Source: Streptomyces sp. HB132
GTDB taxonomy: Bacteria > Actinomycetota > Actinomycetes > Streptomycetales > Streptomycetaceae
Reading direction: 5' to 3'
Assembly: GCF_016909575.1 (NCBI RefSeq)
Contig: NZ_JAFBGA010000010.1
Span: 124,001 to 188,000 of the forward strand
DNA length: 64,000 nt
Under the pieces are notes generated by a model that ran no database searches, was not told where the DNA came from, and saw nothing but the letters and a program-made list of their open reading frames with translations. Positions 7,722 to 15,888 of the stretch are shown piece by piece. The translations under genes were made by a program, and so were the position numbers. Numbering within the stretch: the first letter of the stretch is position 1; each line of letters starts with the position of its first letter.

Positions 7722-9062
7722 ATGAGCATCACAACGACCGAGCAGCTCTCGGCCACCACCCTGCTGCGGTTCGCCACCGCGGGGTCCGTGGACGACGGCA
7801 AGTCGACCCTCGTGGGACGCCTCCTGCACGACTCCAAGTCGGTCCTCACCGACCAGCTGGAGGCCGTCGCGCTGGCCTCGACCAACCGCGGTCAGGAGGC
7901 GCCCGACCTGGCGCTGCTGACCGACGGCCTGCGCGCGGAGCGCGAGCAGGGCATCACCATCGACGTCGCGTACCGCTACTTCGCCACGCCCCGGCGCCGG
8001 TTCATCCTCGCCGACACCCCCGGCCACGTGCAGTACACCCGCAACATGGTCACGGGCGCCTCCACCGCCGAACTCGCCGTCGTCCTCGTCGACGCCCGCA
8101 ACGGCGTCGTCGAGCAGACCCGGCGGCACGCCGCCGTAGCCGCCCTTCTGCGGGTCCCCCACGTCGTCCTCGCCGTCAACAAGATGGACCTGGTGGAGTA
8201 CGCGGAGCCGGTGTTCGCCGCGATAGCGAAGGAGTTCACCGCGTACGCCGCCTCGCTGGGTGTCCCGGAGATCACCGCCATCCCGATCTCCGCGCTGGCC
8301 GGCGACAACGTCGTTGAGCCGTCCGCCCACATGGACTGGTACGGCGGCCCGACGGTCCTGGAGCACCTCGAGACGGTCCCGGTCAGCCACGACCTGACGG
8401 AGTGCCACGCGCGTTTCCCCGTGCAGTACGTGATCCGCCCGCAGAGCGCGGAACACCCGGACTACCGGGGGTACGCGGGGCAGATCGCCGCCGGGGTCTT
8501 CCGGGTCGGCGAGAGCGTCTCCGTGCTCCCGTCCGGACGCACCACGACGATCGAGGGGATCGACGCGCTCGGCGAGAGTGTCGACATCGCCTGGGCACCC
8601 CAGTCGGTGACGATCCGGCTCGCCGACGACATCGACGTCTCGCGCGGCGACCTGATCGCCCCCGCGGACGATGCCCCCGCCGTCACCCAGGACGTCGAGG
8701 CGACCGTCTGCCACGTGGCCGACCAGCCGCTCACCGTGGGCCAGCGGGTGCTGCTCAAGCACACCACCCGCACGGTCAAGGCGATCGTCAAGGACATCCC
8801 GTCGCGCCTCACGCTGGACGACCTCTCCCAGCACCCGGCTCCCGGCAAGCTGGTGGCCAACGACATCGGCCGGGTCGTGGTCCGTACCGCCGAGCCGCTC
8901 GCGCTCGACGCCTACGCGGACTCGCGGCGCACCGGATCGTTCCTGCTGATCGACCCCGCCGACGGCACGACGCTGACGGCCGGGATGGCCGGCGCCTCGT
9001 TCGCCGCCGAGGCCGACGCCGACGTGGACACCTCCGCCGAGGACGCGGAGTGGGACTTCTGA
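7722..9062 (+). CDS. cysN: Sulfate adenylyltransferase subunit 1 (GTPase)
   Basis: A 446-aa EF-Tu-like GTPase that drives the ATP sulfurylase reaction with CysD. G1 is GSVDDGKST, G2 lies in REQGITIDVAYRYF, G3 is DTPGH and G4 is NKMD; the beta-barrel domains follow. There is no C-terminal APS kinase domain, consistent with a separate cysC. Start ATG 7722 is 2 bp after the cysD stop. Its TGA overlaps a further ATG (TGATG) that opens a short coupled ORF. Confidence 0.95.
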   Translation: MSITTTEQLSATTLLRFATAGSVDDGKSTLVGRLLHDSKSVLTDQLEAVALASTNRGQEAPDLALLTDGLRAEREQGITIDVAYRYFATPRRRFILADTPGHVQYTRNMVTGASTAELAVVLVDARNGVVEQTRRHAAVAALLRVPHVVLAVNKMDLVEYAEPVFAAIAKEFTAYAASLGVPEITAIPISALAGDNVVEPSAHMDWYGGPTVLEHLETVPVSHDLTECHARFPVQYVIRPQSAEHPDYRGYAGQIAAGVFRVGESVSVLPSGRTTTIEGIDALGESVDIAWAPQSVTIRLADDIDVSRGDLIAPADDAPAVTQDVEATVCHVADQPLTVGQRVLLKHTTRTVKAIVKDIPSRLTLDDLSQHPAPGKLVANDIGRVVVRTAEPLALDAYADSRRTGSFLLIDPADGTTLTAGMAGASFAAEADADVDTSAEDAEWDF

Positions 9063-9199
9063 TGATCACCGACTTCTTCTCCACCTTCGCGAAGGAGGGC
9101 GGCCGGGTCGGCAGCGGCGCCCTCGGGTGGGGGTGCCCCCTGGTCGAGCGAAGCCGAGAGCTCGGGGGAGGACTGGGCGGGGTCGGGCGATGTGCGTGA
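9062..9199 (+). CDS. Short ORF coupled to cysN, apparently altered by a repeat
   Basis: A 45-codon ORF starting in the TGATG overlap with the cysN stop. The first about 20 residues (MITDFFSTFAKEGGRVGSGA) look like normal coding sequence, but the remainder is encoded by the Streptomyces-type interspersed repeat at 9122-9171 and is rich in Gly. I infer either a real small coupled gene whose 3' end was replaced by the repeat, or simple read-through. I do not recognise the N-terminal part. Confidence 0.35.
   Translation: MITDFFSTFAKEGGRVGSGALGWGCPLVERSRELGGGLGGVGRCA
9122..9171. repeat. Short interspersed Streptomyces-type repeat
   Basis: About 50 bp containing GGGTGGGGGTGCCCCC, then TGGTCGAGCGAAGCCGAGAG and CTCGGGGGAGG. 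This sequence, with small variations, is familiar as a frequent intergenic repeat in Streptomyces genomes. It can fold (GGGGGTGCCCCC; CTCGG pairs). It sits between cysN and the ABC transporter genes, where it could act as a transcript-processing or partial termination site. No second copy was seen in this window. Confidence 0.6.
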
Positions 9200-9334
9200 T
9201 GACGTACGCGCACTGCCTGCGCGCCCGCTCGTACCACCCGCACCGCCAGTTCAGACGAAGACCCGCCGACCGCCCGGCCGCGCCACCCCGCTCCAGGGGG
9301 ACGTGAGCACGGGCCGACGAGAGGAACGCCTCCC

Positions 9335-10450
9335 GTGCGTGCCACCCGTACCACTCTCCGCCGCGGCCTCGCCGCTGCCGCCGCTCTGCCGCTGCTCGCC
9401 GTGGCGGCCACCGCCTGCGGCTACGGTTCCGAGTCGAAGGACGACGACGCCGCGAAGTCGGACGTCTCCGCCGGCGGGAAGAAGCTCTCCGCGGACTCCG
9501 TGAAGATCGGTTACTTCCCGAACCTCACGCACGCCACCGCCCTGGTCGGCATCCAGGAAGGCCTCATCGCCAAGGAGCTGGGCGGCACCACGGTCAAGCC
9601 CTCGACGTTCAACGCCGGGCCCTCCGAGATCGAGGCGCTCAACGCCGGTTCGATCGACATCGGCTTCATCGGCCCCTCCCCCTCGATCAACGGCTACGCC
9701 AAGTCCCAGGGGCAGAGCCTGCGGATCCTCGGCGGCTCGGCCTCCGGCGGGGTGAAGCTCGTCGTGGACCCGAAGAAGATCAAGACCCTTGACGACCTCA
9801 AGGGCAAGAAGATCGCCACCCCGCAGCTCGGCAACACCCAGGACGTGGCGTTCCTGAACTGGATCTCCGAGAAGGGCTGGAAGGTCGACGCCCAGAGCGG
9901 CAAGGGCGACGTCTCCGTGGTCCGCTCGGACAACAAGGTGACCCCGGACGCCTTCAAGTCCGGTTCCCTGGACGGTGCCTGGGTCCCGGAACCGACCGCC
10001 TCCAAGCTGGTCGCCGAGGGCGGCAAGGTCCTGCTCGACGAGTCGACGCTGTGGCCGGACGACAAGTTCGTCATCACGAACATCATCGTGTCGCAGAAGT
10101 TCCTCTCCGAGCACCCCGACGTCGTGGACGCGGTGCTGCGGGGCACGGTGAAGACCAACAAGTGGATCAACGCCAACCCGGACGAGGCGAAGGCCTCGGC
10201 CAACTCGGCGCTGGAGAAGCTCAGCGGCAAGGCGTTGCCCGCCGAGGTCCTCGACCCGGCGTGGGAGTCCATCCAGATCACCGACGACCCACTGGCCGCC
10301 ACGCTCCAGGAGCAGGCCGACCACGCGGTCGAGGCGGGCCTGCTGGAGAAGCCCGATCTCAAGGGCATCTACGACCTGAAGCCCCTGAACAAGATCCTCG
10401 AGGCCGAGGGACAGCCCAAGGTCGCCGACGCCGGTCTCGGCGCCAAGTAG
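9335..10450 (+). CDS. ssuA: Sulfonate-type ABC transporter substrate-binding lipoprotein
   Basis: A 371-aa periplasmic-type binding protein (NMT1/SsuA/TauA fold). The GTG start gives a lipoprotein signal (RRGLAAAAALPLLAVAATAC, Cys28 as lipidation site) followed by a Lys/Asp linker. The mature domain starts KIGYFPNLTHATALVGIQEG and contains GPSEIEALNAGSIDIGFIGP, the hallmark of aliphatic sulfonate/taurine/nitrate-binding proteins. The location between cysN and a siroheme chelatase makes an organosulfur ligand likely, but the exact ligand cannot be read from sequence. Confidence 0.88.
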   Translation: MRATRTTLRRGLAAAAALPLLAVAATACGYGSESKDDDAAKSDVSAGGKKLSADSVKIGYFPNLTHATALVGIQEGLIAKELGGTTVKPSTFNAGPSEIEALNAGSIDIGFIGPSPSINGYAKSQGQSLRILGGSASGGVKLVVDPKKIKTLDDLKGKKIATPQLGNTQDVAFLNWISEKGWKVDAQSGKGDVSVVRSDNKVTPDAFKSGSLDGAWVPEPTASKLVAEGGKVLLDESTLWPDDKFVITNIIVSQKFLSEHPDVVDAVLRGTVKTNKWINANPDEAKASANSALEKLSGKALPAEVLDPAWESIQITDDPLAATLQEQADHAVEAGLLEKPDLKGIYDLKPLNKILEAEGQPKVADAGLGAK

Positions 10451-10499
10451 CCCACCCGACCGCACCAGGATCCCTGAAGATTCCCAGGAGGTGACGACC

Positions 10500-11291
10500 A
10501 TGGCGACCACCACCCTCACCAAGGCCGAGGACCGTGCGACGGTCGAGCACGCCGCTCGTCTCGCGAACGTCTCGAAGTCCTTCACCGGACCCACGGGGCA
10601 GCAGCTCGTCCTGGACGACATCACGCTCGATGTCGCTCCGGGCGAGTTCGTCACCCTCCTGGGAGCCTCCGGGTGCGGCAAGTCGACCCTGCTCAACCTG
10701 GTGGCCGGACTCGACCGTCCGACCGCGGGTTCCATCGAGACCCCCGGCGGGCGTCCGGCCCTGATGTTCCAGGAGCACGCCCTCTTCCCGTGGCTGACCG
10801 CGGGCAAGAACATCGAACTGGCCCTGCGGCTGCGCGGGGTGCCCAGGCCGGAGCGCCGGCCCGAGGCGGAACGGCTGCTCGAGCTCGTGCGCCTCGGTGG
10901 GGCCTACGGGAAGCGGGTGCACGAACTCTCGGGCGGGATGCGCCAGCGGGTGGCGATGGCCCGGGCACTCGCCCAGGACAGCCAACTGCTGCTGATGGAC
11001 GAGCCGTTCGCCGCACTCGACGCCATCACCCGCGACGTGCTGCACGACGAACTGACCCGGATCTGGCGCGAGACGAACGCCTCCGTCCTCTTCGTCACCC
11101 ACAACGTGCGCGAGGCGGTGCGGCTCGCCCAGCGCGTCATCCTGCTGTCGTCGCGTCCCGGCAGGATCGCCCGGGAGTGGACCGTGGACATCGAGCAGCC
11201 TCGCCGCATCGAGGACACCGCCGTGGCGGAACTGTCCGTCGAGATCACCGAACAACTGCGTGGGGAGATCCGCCGACATGGCCAGCACTGA
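10500..11291 (+). CDS. ssuB: Sulfonate-type ABC transporter ATP-binding protein
   Basis: A 263-aa ATPase that powers import. Walker A is GASGCGKST (near residue 60), the Q-loop lies in LMFQEHALFPWLT, the signature is LSGGMRQR, Walker B is LLLMDEPFAALD and the switch is FVTHNVREA. ATG 10500 is chosen because AGGAGG lies 8 bp upstream; a GTG at 10491 inside that ribosome site is less likely. Its 3' end overlaps the permease start by 14 bp. Confidence 0.93.
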   Translation: MATTTLTKAEDRATVEHAARLANVSKSFTGPTGQQLVLDDITLDVAPGEFVTLLGASGCGKSTLLNLVAGLDRPTAGSIETPGGRPALMFQEHALFPWLTAGKNIELALRLRGVPRPERRPEAERLLELVRLGGAYGKRVHELSGGMRQRVAMARALAQDSQLLLMDEPFAALDAITRDVLHDELTRIWRETNASVLFVTHNVREAVRLAQRVILLSSRPGRIAREWTVDIEQPRRIEDTAVAELSVEITEQLRGEIRRHGQH

Positions 11292-12156
11292 TACGAAGGC
11301 CGACGACCTGGCGGGTCTCGAAGCGGGCCTGGACGCGCTCGACGCGGTACAGGTACGCAGGACACCGGCCCGCGAGGTCCTGCTCAACAAGGTCCTGCCG
11401 CCGGCCGTGGCGGTCGTCCTGGTGGTCCTGGTCTGGCAGTTGCTGGTCTGGGCGAAGGTCACCGACGACTACAAGCTGCCGCCACCGGCCGCGGTCTGGA
11501 ACAGCCTGACCGACATGTGGCTGCAGGGCACGCTGCTGGAGGTCATCTGGACCAGTGTGTCGCGCGGTCTGCTCGGCTTCGTCATGGCCGTCGCGATCGG
11601 TACGCCGCTGGGTCTGCTGGTGGCACGGGTGAAGGTGGTCCGTGCGGCGATCGGCCCGATCCTGTCCGGGCTGCAGTCCCTGCCGTCGGTGGCGTGGGTG
11701 GCACCGGCCGTGATCTGGCTCGGGCTCAACGACTCGATGATGTACGCGGTGATCCTGCTGGGCGCCGTCCCGTCCGTCGCCAACGGGCTGGTCTCCGGTG
11801 TCGACCAGGTGCCGCCGCTGTTCCTCCGGGCGGGCCGCACCATCGGTGCCACCGGACTGCGCGGGACGATCCACATCGTCCTGCCGGCCGCGCTGCCCGG
11901 CTATCTGGCGGGGCTCAAGCAGGGCTGGGCGTTCTCCTGGCGCTCCCTGATGGCCGCCGAGATCATCGCGTCCTCGCCCGACCTGGGCCTGGGGCTCGGC
12001 CAGTTGCTGGAGAACGGCCGCAACAACTTCGACATGCCGGGGATCTTCCTCGCGATCCTGCTCATCCTGTTCGTCGGTATCGCGATCGACCTGCTTATCT
12101 TCAGTCCGCTGGAGCGGCGGGTGCTGCGCGGCCGCGGCCTCCTCGTGAAGAGCTGA
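11278..12156 (+). CDS. ssuC: Sulfonate-type ABC transporter permease
   Basis: A 292-aa inner-membrane permease of the SsuC/TauC type. The first TM segment is near residue 42 (LPPAVAVVLVVLVWQLLV), and about six follow. The cytoplasmic coupling loop is in GRTIGATGLRGTIHIVLPAALPGYLAGL, and WSLMAAEII-like sequence (WRSLMAAEIIASSPDLGLG) follows. ATG 11278 lies inside ssuB, behind GGGGAG, so translation is coupled. The stop is 6 bp before the chelatase start. Confidence 0.92.
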   Translation: MASTDTKADDLAGLEAGLDALDAVQVRRTPAREVLLNKVLPPAVAVVLVVLVWQLLVWAKVTDDYKLPPPAAVWNSLTDMWLQGTLLEVIWTSVSRGLLGFVMAVAIGTPLGLLVARVKVVRAAIGPILSGLQSLPSVAWVAPAVIWLGLNDSMMYAVILLGAVPSVANGLVSGVDQVPPLFLRAGRTIGATGLRGTIHIVLPAALPGYLAGLKQGWAFSWRSLMAAEIIASSPDLGLGLGQLLENGRNNFDMPGIFLAILLILFVGIAIDLLIFSPLERRVLRGRGLLVKS

Positions 12157-12162
12157 GTCCCC

Positions 12163-12927
12163 GTGTCCGCTCCGGTCCTCCTCGTCATCGCCCACGGCAG
12201 CCGCGATCCACGGCACGCGGCGACCGTCCACGCGCTCACCGCGCGGGTGCGGTCGCTGCGGCCGGGGCTGCGCGTGGAGACGGCGTTCCTGGACTTCAAC
12301 GCCCCTTCCGTGCCCAGGGTGCTGGAACGCCTGGCCGCGGAGGGGGCGGACGAGGTCGTCGCGCTTCCCCTGCTGCTGACGCGTGCCTTCCACGCCAAGT
12401 CGGACATCCCCTCGGTGCTGCGCGAGGCCCGCACGCGGCTGCCGCGGCTGCGGATCAGCCAGGCCGGCGTACTCGGCCCGTCCCCGCTGCTGAACGCCGC
12501 GCTGGAACAGCGGCTGTACGAGGCCGGGCTGGGACCCGGCGACAGGAGTTCGACGGGGCTGGTGCTGGCCTCGGCGGGCTCGACGGACCCGGAGGCGGGC
12601 GCGGTGATCGCTGAAATCGCGCGGGAGCTGCGGCACACCGGTTGGTGCGCCGTGCGGCCTGCGTTCGCCTCCGCTGTCGGTGCCGGGAGCTTCTCCCGCA
12701 CCGCGGACGTGGTACGGGGCCTGCGGGCGGACGGCGTACAGCGGGTCGCGGTGGCCCCGTACGTCATCGCCCCGGGCCGGCTCCCCGACCGTATCGCCAC
12801 GGGCGCCGAGGAGGCCGGGGCCGATGTGCTGGCCGGCGTCCTGGGCCCGTCCCCGGCGCTCGCCCGGCTGCTGCTGACCCGGTACGACGAGGCGCGCGTC
12901 CCCGCGACCGGGGCGATGAGCGCCTGA
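12163..12927 (+). CDS. Sirohydrochlorin chelatase (CbiX/SirB-like)
   Basis: A 254-aa two-lobed class II chelatase inserting iron into sirohydrochlorin to make siroheme. Each half has the CbiX-type fold; the metal-site His residues are in AHGSRDPRH and in LLLTRAFHAKSDIP, and the second half begins GLVLASAGSTDPEAG. GTG start 12163 is 6 bp after the permease stop, making it the last gene of the sulfur operon. It supplies the cofactor of the sulfite reductase encoded first. Confidence 0.9.
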   Translation: MSAPVLLVIAHGSRDPRHAATVHALTARVRSLRPGLRVETAFLDFNAPSVPRVLERLAAEGADEVVALPLLLTRAFHAKSDIPSVLREARTRLPRLRISQAGVLGPSPLLNAALEQRLYEAGLGPGDRSSTGLVLASAGSTDPEAGAVIAEIARELRHTGWCAVRPAFASAVGAGSFSRTADVVRGLRADGVQRVAVAPYVIAPGRLPDRIATGAEEAGADVLAGVLGPSPALARLLLTRYDEARVPATGAMSA

Positions 12928-12954
12928 GGCTCGTGCCGTAGCCCGCCGGGCGGG

Positions 12955-13291
12955 CGCGGACGGCGCCGCGCCGGCGCCTGGTCGGCTCCCTCTCGTCGAT
13001 CGTGCTCGTCGTCGCCCTGCCGCCCCTCGCCTCACAGCTCATCGGACCGGTCCCCCGGTGGAGCCCGTGGCCCAGGCGCATCGGGACTCCCGCCCCCGCC
13101 CGTCGAGGTGCCGGGGTGGCCCGGCATCACGATCGGAGTCGGTGCCGCCCCGGCCGGTTCGGGGCGGGCGCTGCGCATGCGCTACAACTCGTTGCTCGAC
13201 GGCGGGGCCGTCCGGGTGGACGGGCATCGGCCTTGTCCTTGCCCCGGCGGAGCCCCGCCCAGGACTTCGTGGAATCATCGCCGACCGGTGA
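12955..13291 (+). pseudogene. Decayed coding remnant
   Basis: No intact ORF, but protein-like pieces occur in successive frames: RRRLVGSLSSIVLVVALPPL with a hydrophobic helix (about 12970-13035), WPGITIGVGAAPAGSGRALR (about 13111-13170), and GLVLAPAEPRPGLRGIIADR before a stop at 13289-13291. They are in the same order on one strand, which suggests a small membrane-anchored protein broken by at least two frameshifts. The original function is not recognisable; chance cannot be excluded in such GC-rich DNA. Confidence 0.4.
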
Positions 13292-13368
13292 CCCGACCGA
13301 CTGCCGCTCTGCCTCCACCCGCGCCCGGCGGGTCACATCCTCACCGGTACGACAGGAAGGATCGCGGC

Positions 13369-13911
13369 ATGTCCAGCGACCACCTCATGCGCATCCGTAG
13401 CCCCGAGTTCCAGGCCATGGCCGAGAGGGTCCTGCGGGCGACCGAACTCACCTCGCGCCTGAACGTCCTGCCCTTCGAGGACGAGGTGGGCAAGGCGGAA
13501 CTGTTCGAAAAGATCCTCGGCAGGCCGCTGCCGACGGGCGTCACGGTCTACCCGCCCTTCTACACGGACCACGGTCTTCACCTGGACCTGGCGGAGCGGG
13601 TGTTCATCAACCAGAACTGCACCTTCCTGGACTACGCCGGCATCAGGCTCGGCGAGCGCGTGATGGTCGGCCCGAAGGTCACGTTCATCACCATCGGCCA
13701 TCCGGTCGATCCCGAGGAGCGACGTGGGTGGCTCAGCGGCGGGCCCATCGACGTGGCGGAGAACGTGTGGATCGGCGCCGGCGCCACGATCCTGCCCGGC
13801 GTCAGCATCGGCCGTGACGCCGTGGTCGCCGCGGGCGCGGTCGTGGCCGAAGACGTCCCGGCCGCAAGCCTGGTGACCGGCGGCAAGGCGACCGTGCACC
13901 GGCGATGGTGA
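13369..13911 (+). CDS. Hexapeptide-repeat (maltose/galactoside) O-acetyltransferase
   Basis: A 180-aa left-handed beta-helix acetyltransferase of the LacA/Maa/NodL type. ATG 13369 follows GGAAGGATCG. The N-terminal helical region (MAERVLRATELTSRLN) is followed by PPFYTDHGLHLDLAERVFINQNCTFLD, the catalytic-His segment ITIGHPVDPEERR, and hexapeptide turns VWIGAGATILPGVSIGRDAVVAAGAVV. It would acetylate a sugar or similar hydroxyl with acetyl-CoA. It is monocistronic, with strong terminator hairpins downstream. Confidence 0.88.
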   Translation: MSSDHLMRIRSPEFQAMAERVLRATELTSRLNVLPFEDEVGKAELFEKILGRPLPTGVTVYPPFYTDHGLHLDLAERVFINQNCTFLDYAGIRLGERVMVGPKVTFITIGHPVDPEERRGWLSGGPIDVAENVWIGAGATILPGVSIGRDAVVAAGAVVAEDVPAASLVTGGKATVHRRW

Positions 13912-13942
13912 CCGGTCCGCGGCGGTGACCGACCGGGGCGGG

Positions 13943-13967
13943 GGCCGGGACCGTCCGGGTCCCGGCC
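13943..13967 (+). terminator. Terminator hairpin after the acetyltransferase
   Basis: Perfect 10-bp inverted repeat GGCCGGGACC / GGTCCCGGCC with a 5-nt loop, 31 bp after the acetyltransferase stop. No U-tract. Confidence 0.65.
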
Positions 13968-13977
13968 GCACGTACGG

Positions 13978-14012
13978 CTGCGGGCCGCGCTCGGGGAGAG
14001 CGCGGCCCGCAG
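13978..14012 (-). terminator. Terminator hairpin after the S1 protease
   Basis: Perfect 15-bp inverted repeat (arms 13978-13992 and 13998-14012, starting CTGCGGGCC) with a GGGGA loop. It lies 19 bp beyond the protease stop and probably terminates the convergent transcript. Confidence 0.8.
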
Positions 14013-14031
14013 GACGTACGAGAGGTGGGTC

Positions 14032-14949
14032 CTAGAAGACGCTGACGCCGTAGGCGCTCAGGGCCTCGGTGACCGGCTGGAAGAACGTGGTGCCACCCGA
14101 GCTGCAGTTACCGCTGCCGCCCGAGGTGAGGCCCAGCGCGGTGGAGCCGGAGAAGAGCGAGCCGCCGCTGTCGCCGGGCTCGGCGCAGACGTTGGTCTGG
14201 ATCATGCCGTAGACGACGTCGCCGCCACCGTAGTTCACCGTCGCGTTGAGGCCGGTGACGGTGCCGCTGTGGACGCCGGTGGTGGAGCCGCTGCGCTTGA
14301 CGGACTGGCCGACGCTGGGGTTCGCGGCGGAGGTGATGTCCTGGTAGCTGCCGTTGTAGAGGTAGACCCGGCCGTCCGCGTTGGCGGAGTTGGAGTGCCG
14401 GATCAGGCCGTAGTCGTTGGTCGGGAAGCTGCTGCCGGCCCGCGAGCCGAGGACCGCGGTCTGGCCGGAGTTGGTGTACCAGGTGCTGCCTATCTCGGTG
14501 CAGTGCCCGGCGGTCAGCGCGTAGTAGGTGCTGCCGCTGCGGACGTTGAAGCCGAGGGAGCAGCGTCCGCCGCCGGCGTAGATGGCCTGTCCGCCCGCGA
14601 TGAGCTTGTTGAACTTGCCCTCGGTACGGTTGATGTCGGCCTTGGCGCCCGAGTCGGTGACCGACTTCTTGATCGTGGCGATCTCGGCGGCGGAGACCGT
14701 GCTGTCGACGGTCACGACGACCTTGCCGGTCTTCGCTTCCGTGTACCACGCGGTACCCGCGATGTCGGCGCCGCGCACGGCCGAACTCGCGTCGGCCAGC
14801 TCGGCCTTCGTCACGGTGGTGTCCGGTGCCGCCTGAGCGACCGCGGTCGGTGCCGCAAGCGCCACGGCGGTGACCAGACCTGAGGTCGCGGCGATGAGGC
14901 GAGCACGTCTGGAGATCGAGCCGAGGGGAGCGAAGCGCTTGAAGGTCAC
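14032..14949 (-). CDS. Streptogrisin-type secreted serine protease (S1)
   Basis: A 305-aa prepro-protease of the SGPA/SGPB/alpha-lytic group. The GTG start at 14949 has GGAGGATCCT upstream. The signal peptide ends near AQA-APD (residue 40), the propeptide covers about 41-116, and the mature domain begins IAGGQAIYAGGGRCSLGF at residue 117. The triad is His149 (LTAGHC), Asp179 (TNDYG) and Ser261 (PGDSGGS); disulfides Cys130-Cys150 and Cys255-Cys282 are expected. It is exported by Sec, self-folded by the propeptide, and cleaves extracellular protein. It is monocistronic. Confidence 0.93.
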   Translation of the reverse strand: MTFKRFAPLGSISRRARLIAATSGLVTAVALAAPTAVAQAAPDTTVTKAELADASSAVRGADIAGTAWYTEAKTGKVVVTVDSTVSAAEIATIKKSVTDSGAKADINRTEGKFNKLIAGGQAIYAGGGRCSLGFNVRSGSTYYALTAGHCTEIGSTWYTNSGQTAVLGSRAGSSFPTNDYGLIRHSNSANADGRVYLYNGSYQDITSAANPSVGQSVKRSGSTTGVHSGTVTGLNATVNYGGGDVVYGMIQTNVCAEPGDSGGSLFSGSTALGLTSGGSGNCSSGGTTFFQPVTEALSAYGVSVF

Positions 14950-15504
14950 AGGATCCTCCGTCTTTGGGGGTGTCCGGCCCGCTGGGTGGGCGGGCCGAGG
15001 ACGTACGGCTGTCCGCGACCAGATGGATTCTGGTCGTGGACCTGCCAACCGCACGACTCGAATCCTTGACTCCGCTTGGGCCCGTGGCAAGGTCCCCTTC
15101 CGGACCGTGGCGGAGAACGGACCGTGAACTCCGGTATGCGTGCGGGTGCCCTCCGAACGCCGACGTCCGCTCACCGAACGGATGGTGCCTGCGAATTGCA
15201 GCAAAGTGCGAAGCGGGCGGAGGACGTCGGAACCTGTCTACGCGCATCGCGTTCACACACGCCCCAGCCGCCCGGGAACGGGGCGCACAGGAGTGCCGGC
15301 GACCCGGACCGGGCTCCTCGGGACCCCGCCCGTTCAGCCGCTTTACCAGTGTTTTGCCTGGGCGCTCCAGTTGGCTGGAATTGACCCTTCAGGCGGGAAC
15401 CGGCCGCACTTCGGGCACAGATCAGACCGGGGCGGCACTCTTGTGGCGCCGCCCCGGAGTGTGCTGAGGAAGGGGTGTGTCGGGAAGCCGGCGGAATCCG
15501 GGGC
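14950..15504. other. Intergenic region upstream of the S1 protease
   Basis: About 550 bp with no supported gene. The first 60 bp form the protease 5' leader with its ribosome site and a GGCCCGC/GCGGGCC dyad (about 14978-14998). The remainder must hold the protease promoter on the minus strand, but I could not fix a -35/-10 pair. Short open frames here lack codon bias and ribosome sites. Confidence 0.5.
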
Positions 15505-15888
15505 TCAGACCTCGGCGAAGGGGTCGTCGATGAAGGGGGTGGCCTGGTGGAAATAGAGCAGCCAACCGCTCCCGGTCAGCCGCCAGAGGGAACTGCGGTG
15601 GGAACGCAGCCCTCTGGACTCCGTGTCGAAGGTGAGGTGCACCAGGTCCGGCGCGAGCTGGTCACCCTGCATCCGTGACGCGGTGAGCGGCCCTGGATGC
15701 GGCGCGTCCGGGTCCGTGAGCATGGCGATGATGGTGTCCCGCTCCCAGAGACGGCCGCTGGTGCCGATCTCCCGGAAGTCGGGGTGCAGCAGCGTCGTCA
15801 GCACATCCGCGGAGGCCCGTACCCCGGGATCGAGGAGTCGGAGCTCGCCCTCGACGGCTTCGGCAACGGCAGGCGTGGACTCAGTCAC
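15505..15888 (-). CDS. NTF2-like (DUF4440-type) protein
   Basis: A 127-aa protein with the cone-shaped alpha+beta barrel pattern of SnoaL/DUF4440 proteins: a helix with LTTLLHPDFREIGTSG, then WERDTIIAML, and strands HLTFDTESRGLRSHRSSLWRLTGSGWLLYFHQATPF. Members include ketosteroid-isomerase-like enzymes and many uncharacterised proteins; the catalytic role here is unknown. The GTG start lies inside the end of the upstream DUF1697 gene (8-bp overlap), so the two are co-translated. Confidence 0.8.
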   Translation of the reverse strand: MTESTPAVAEAVEGELRLLDPGVRASADVLTTLLHPDFREIGTSGRLWERDTIIAMLTDPDAPHPGPLTASRMQGDQLAPDLVHLTFDTESRGLRSHRSSLWRLTGSGWLLYFHQATPFIDDPFAEV

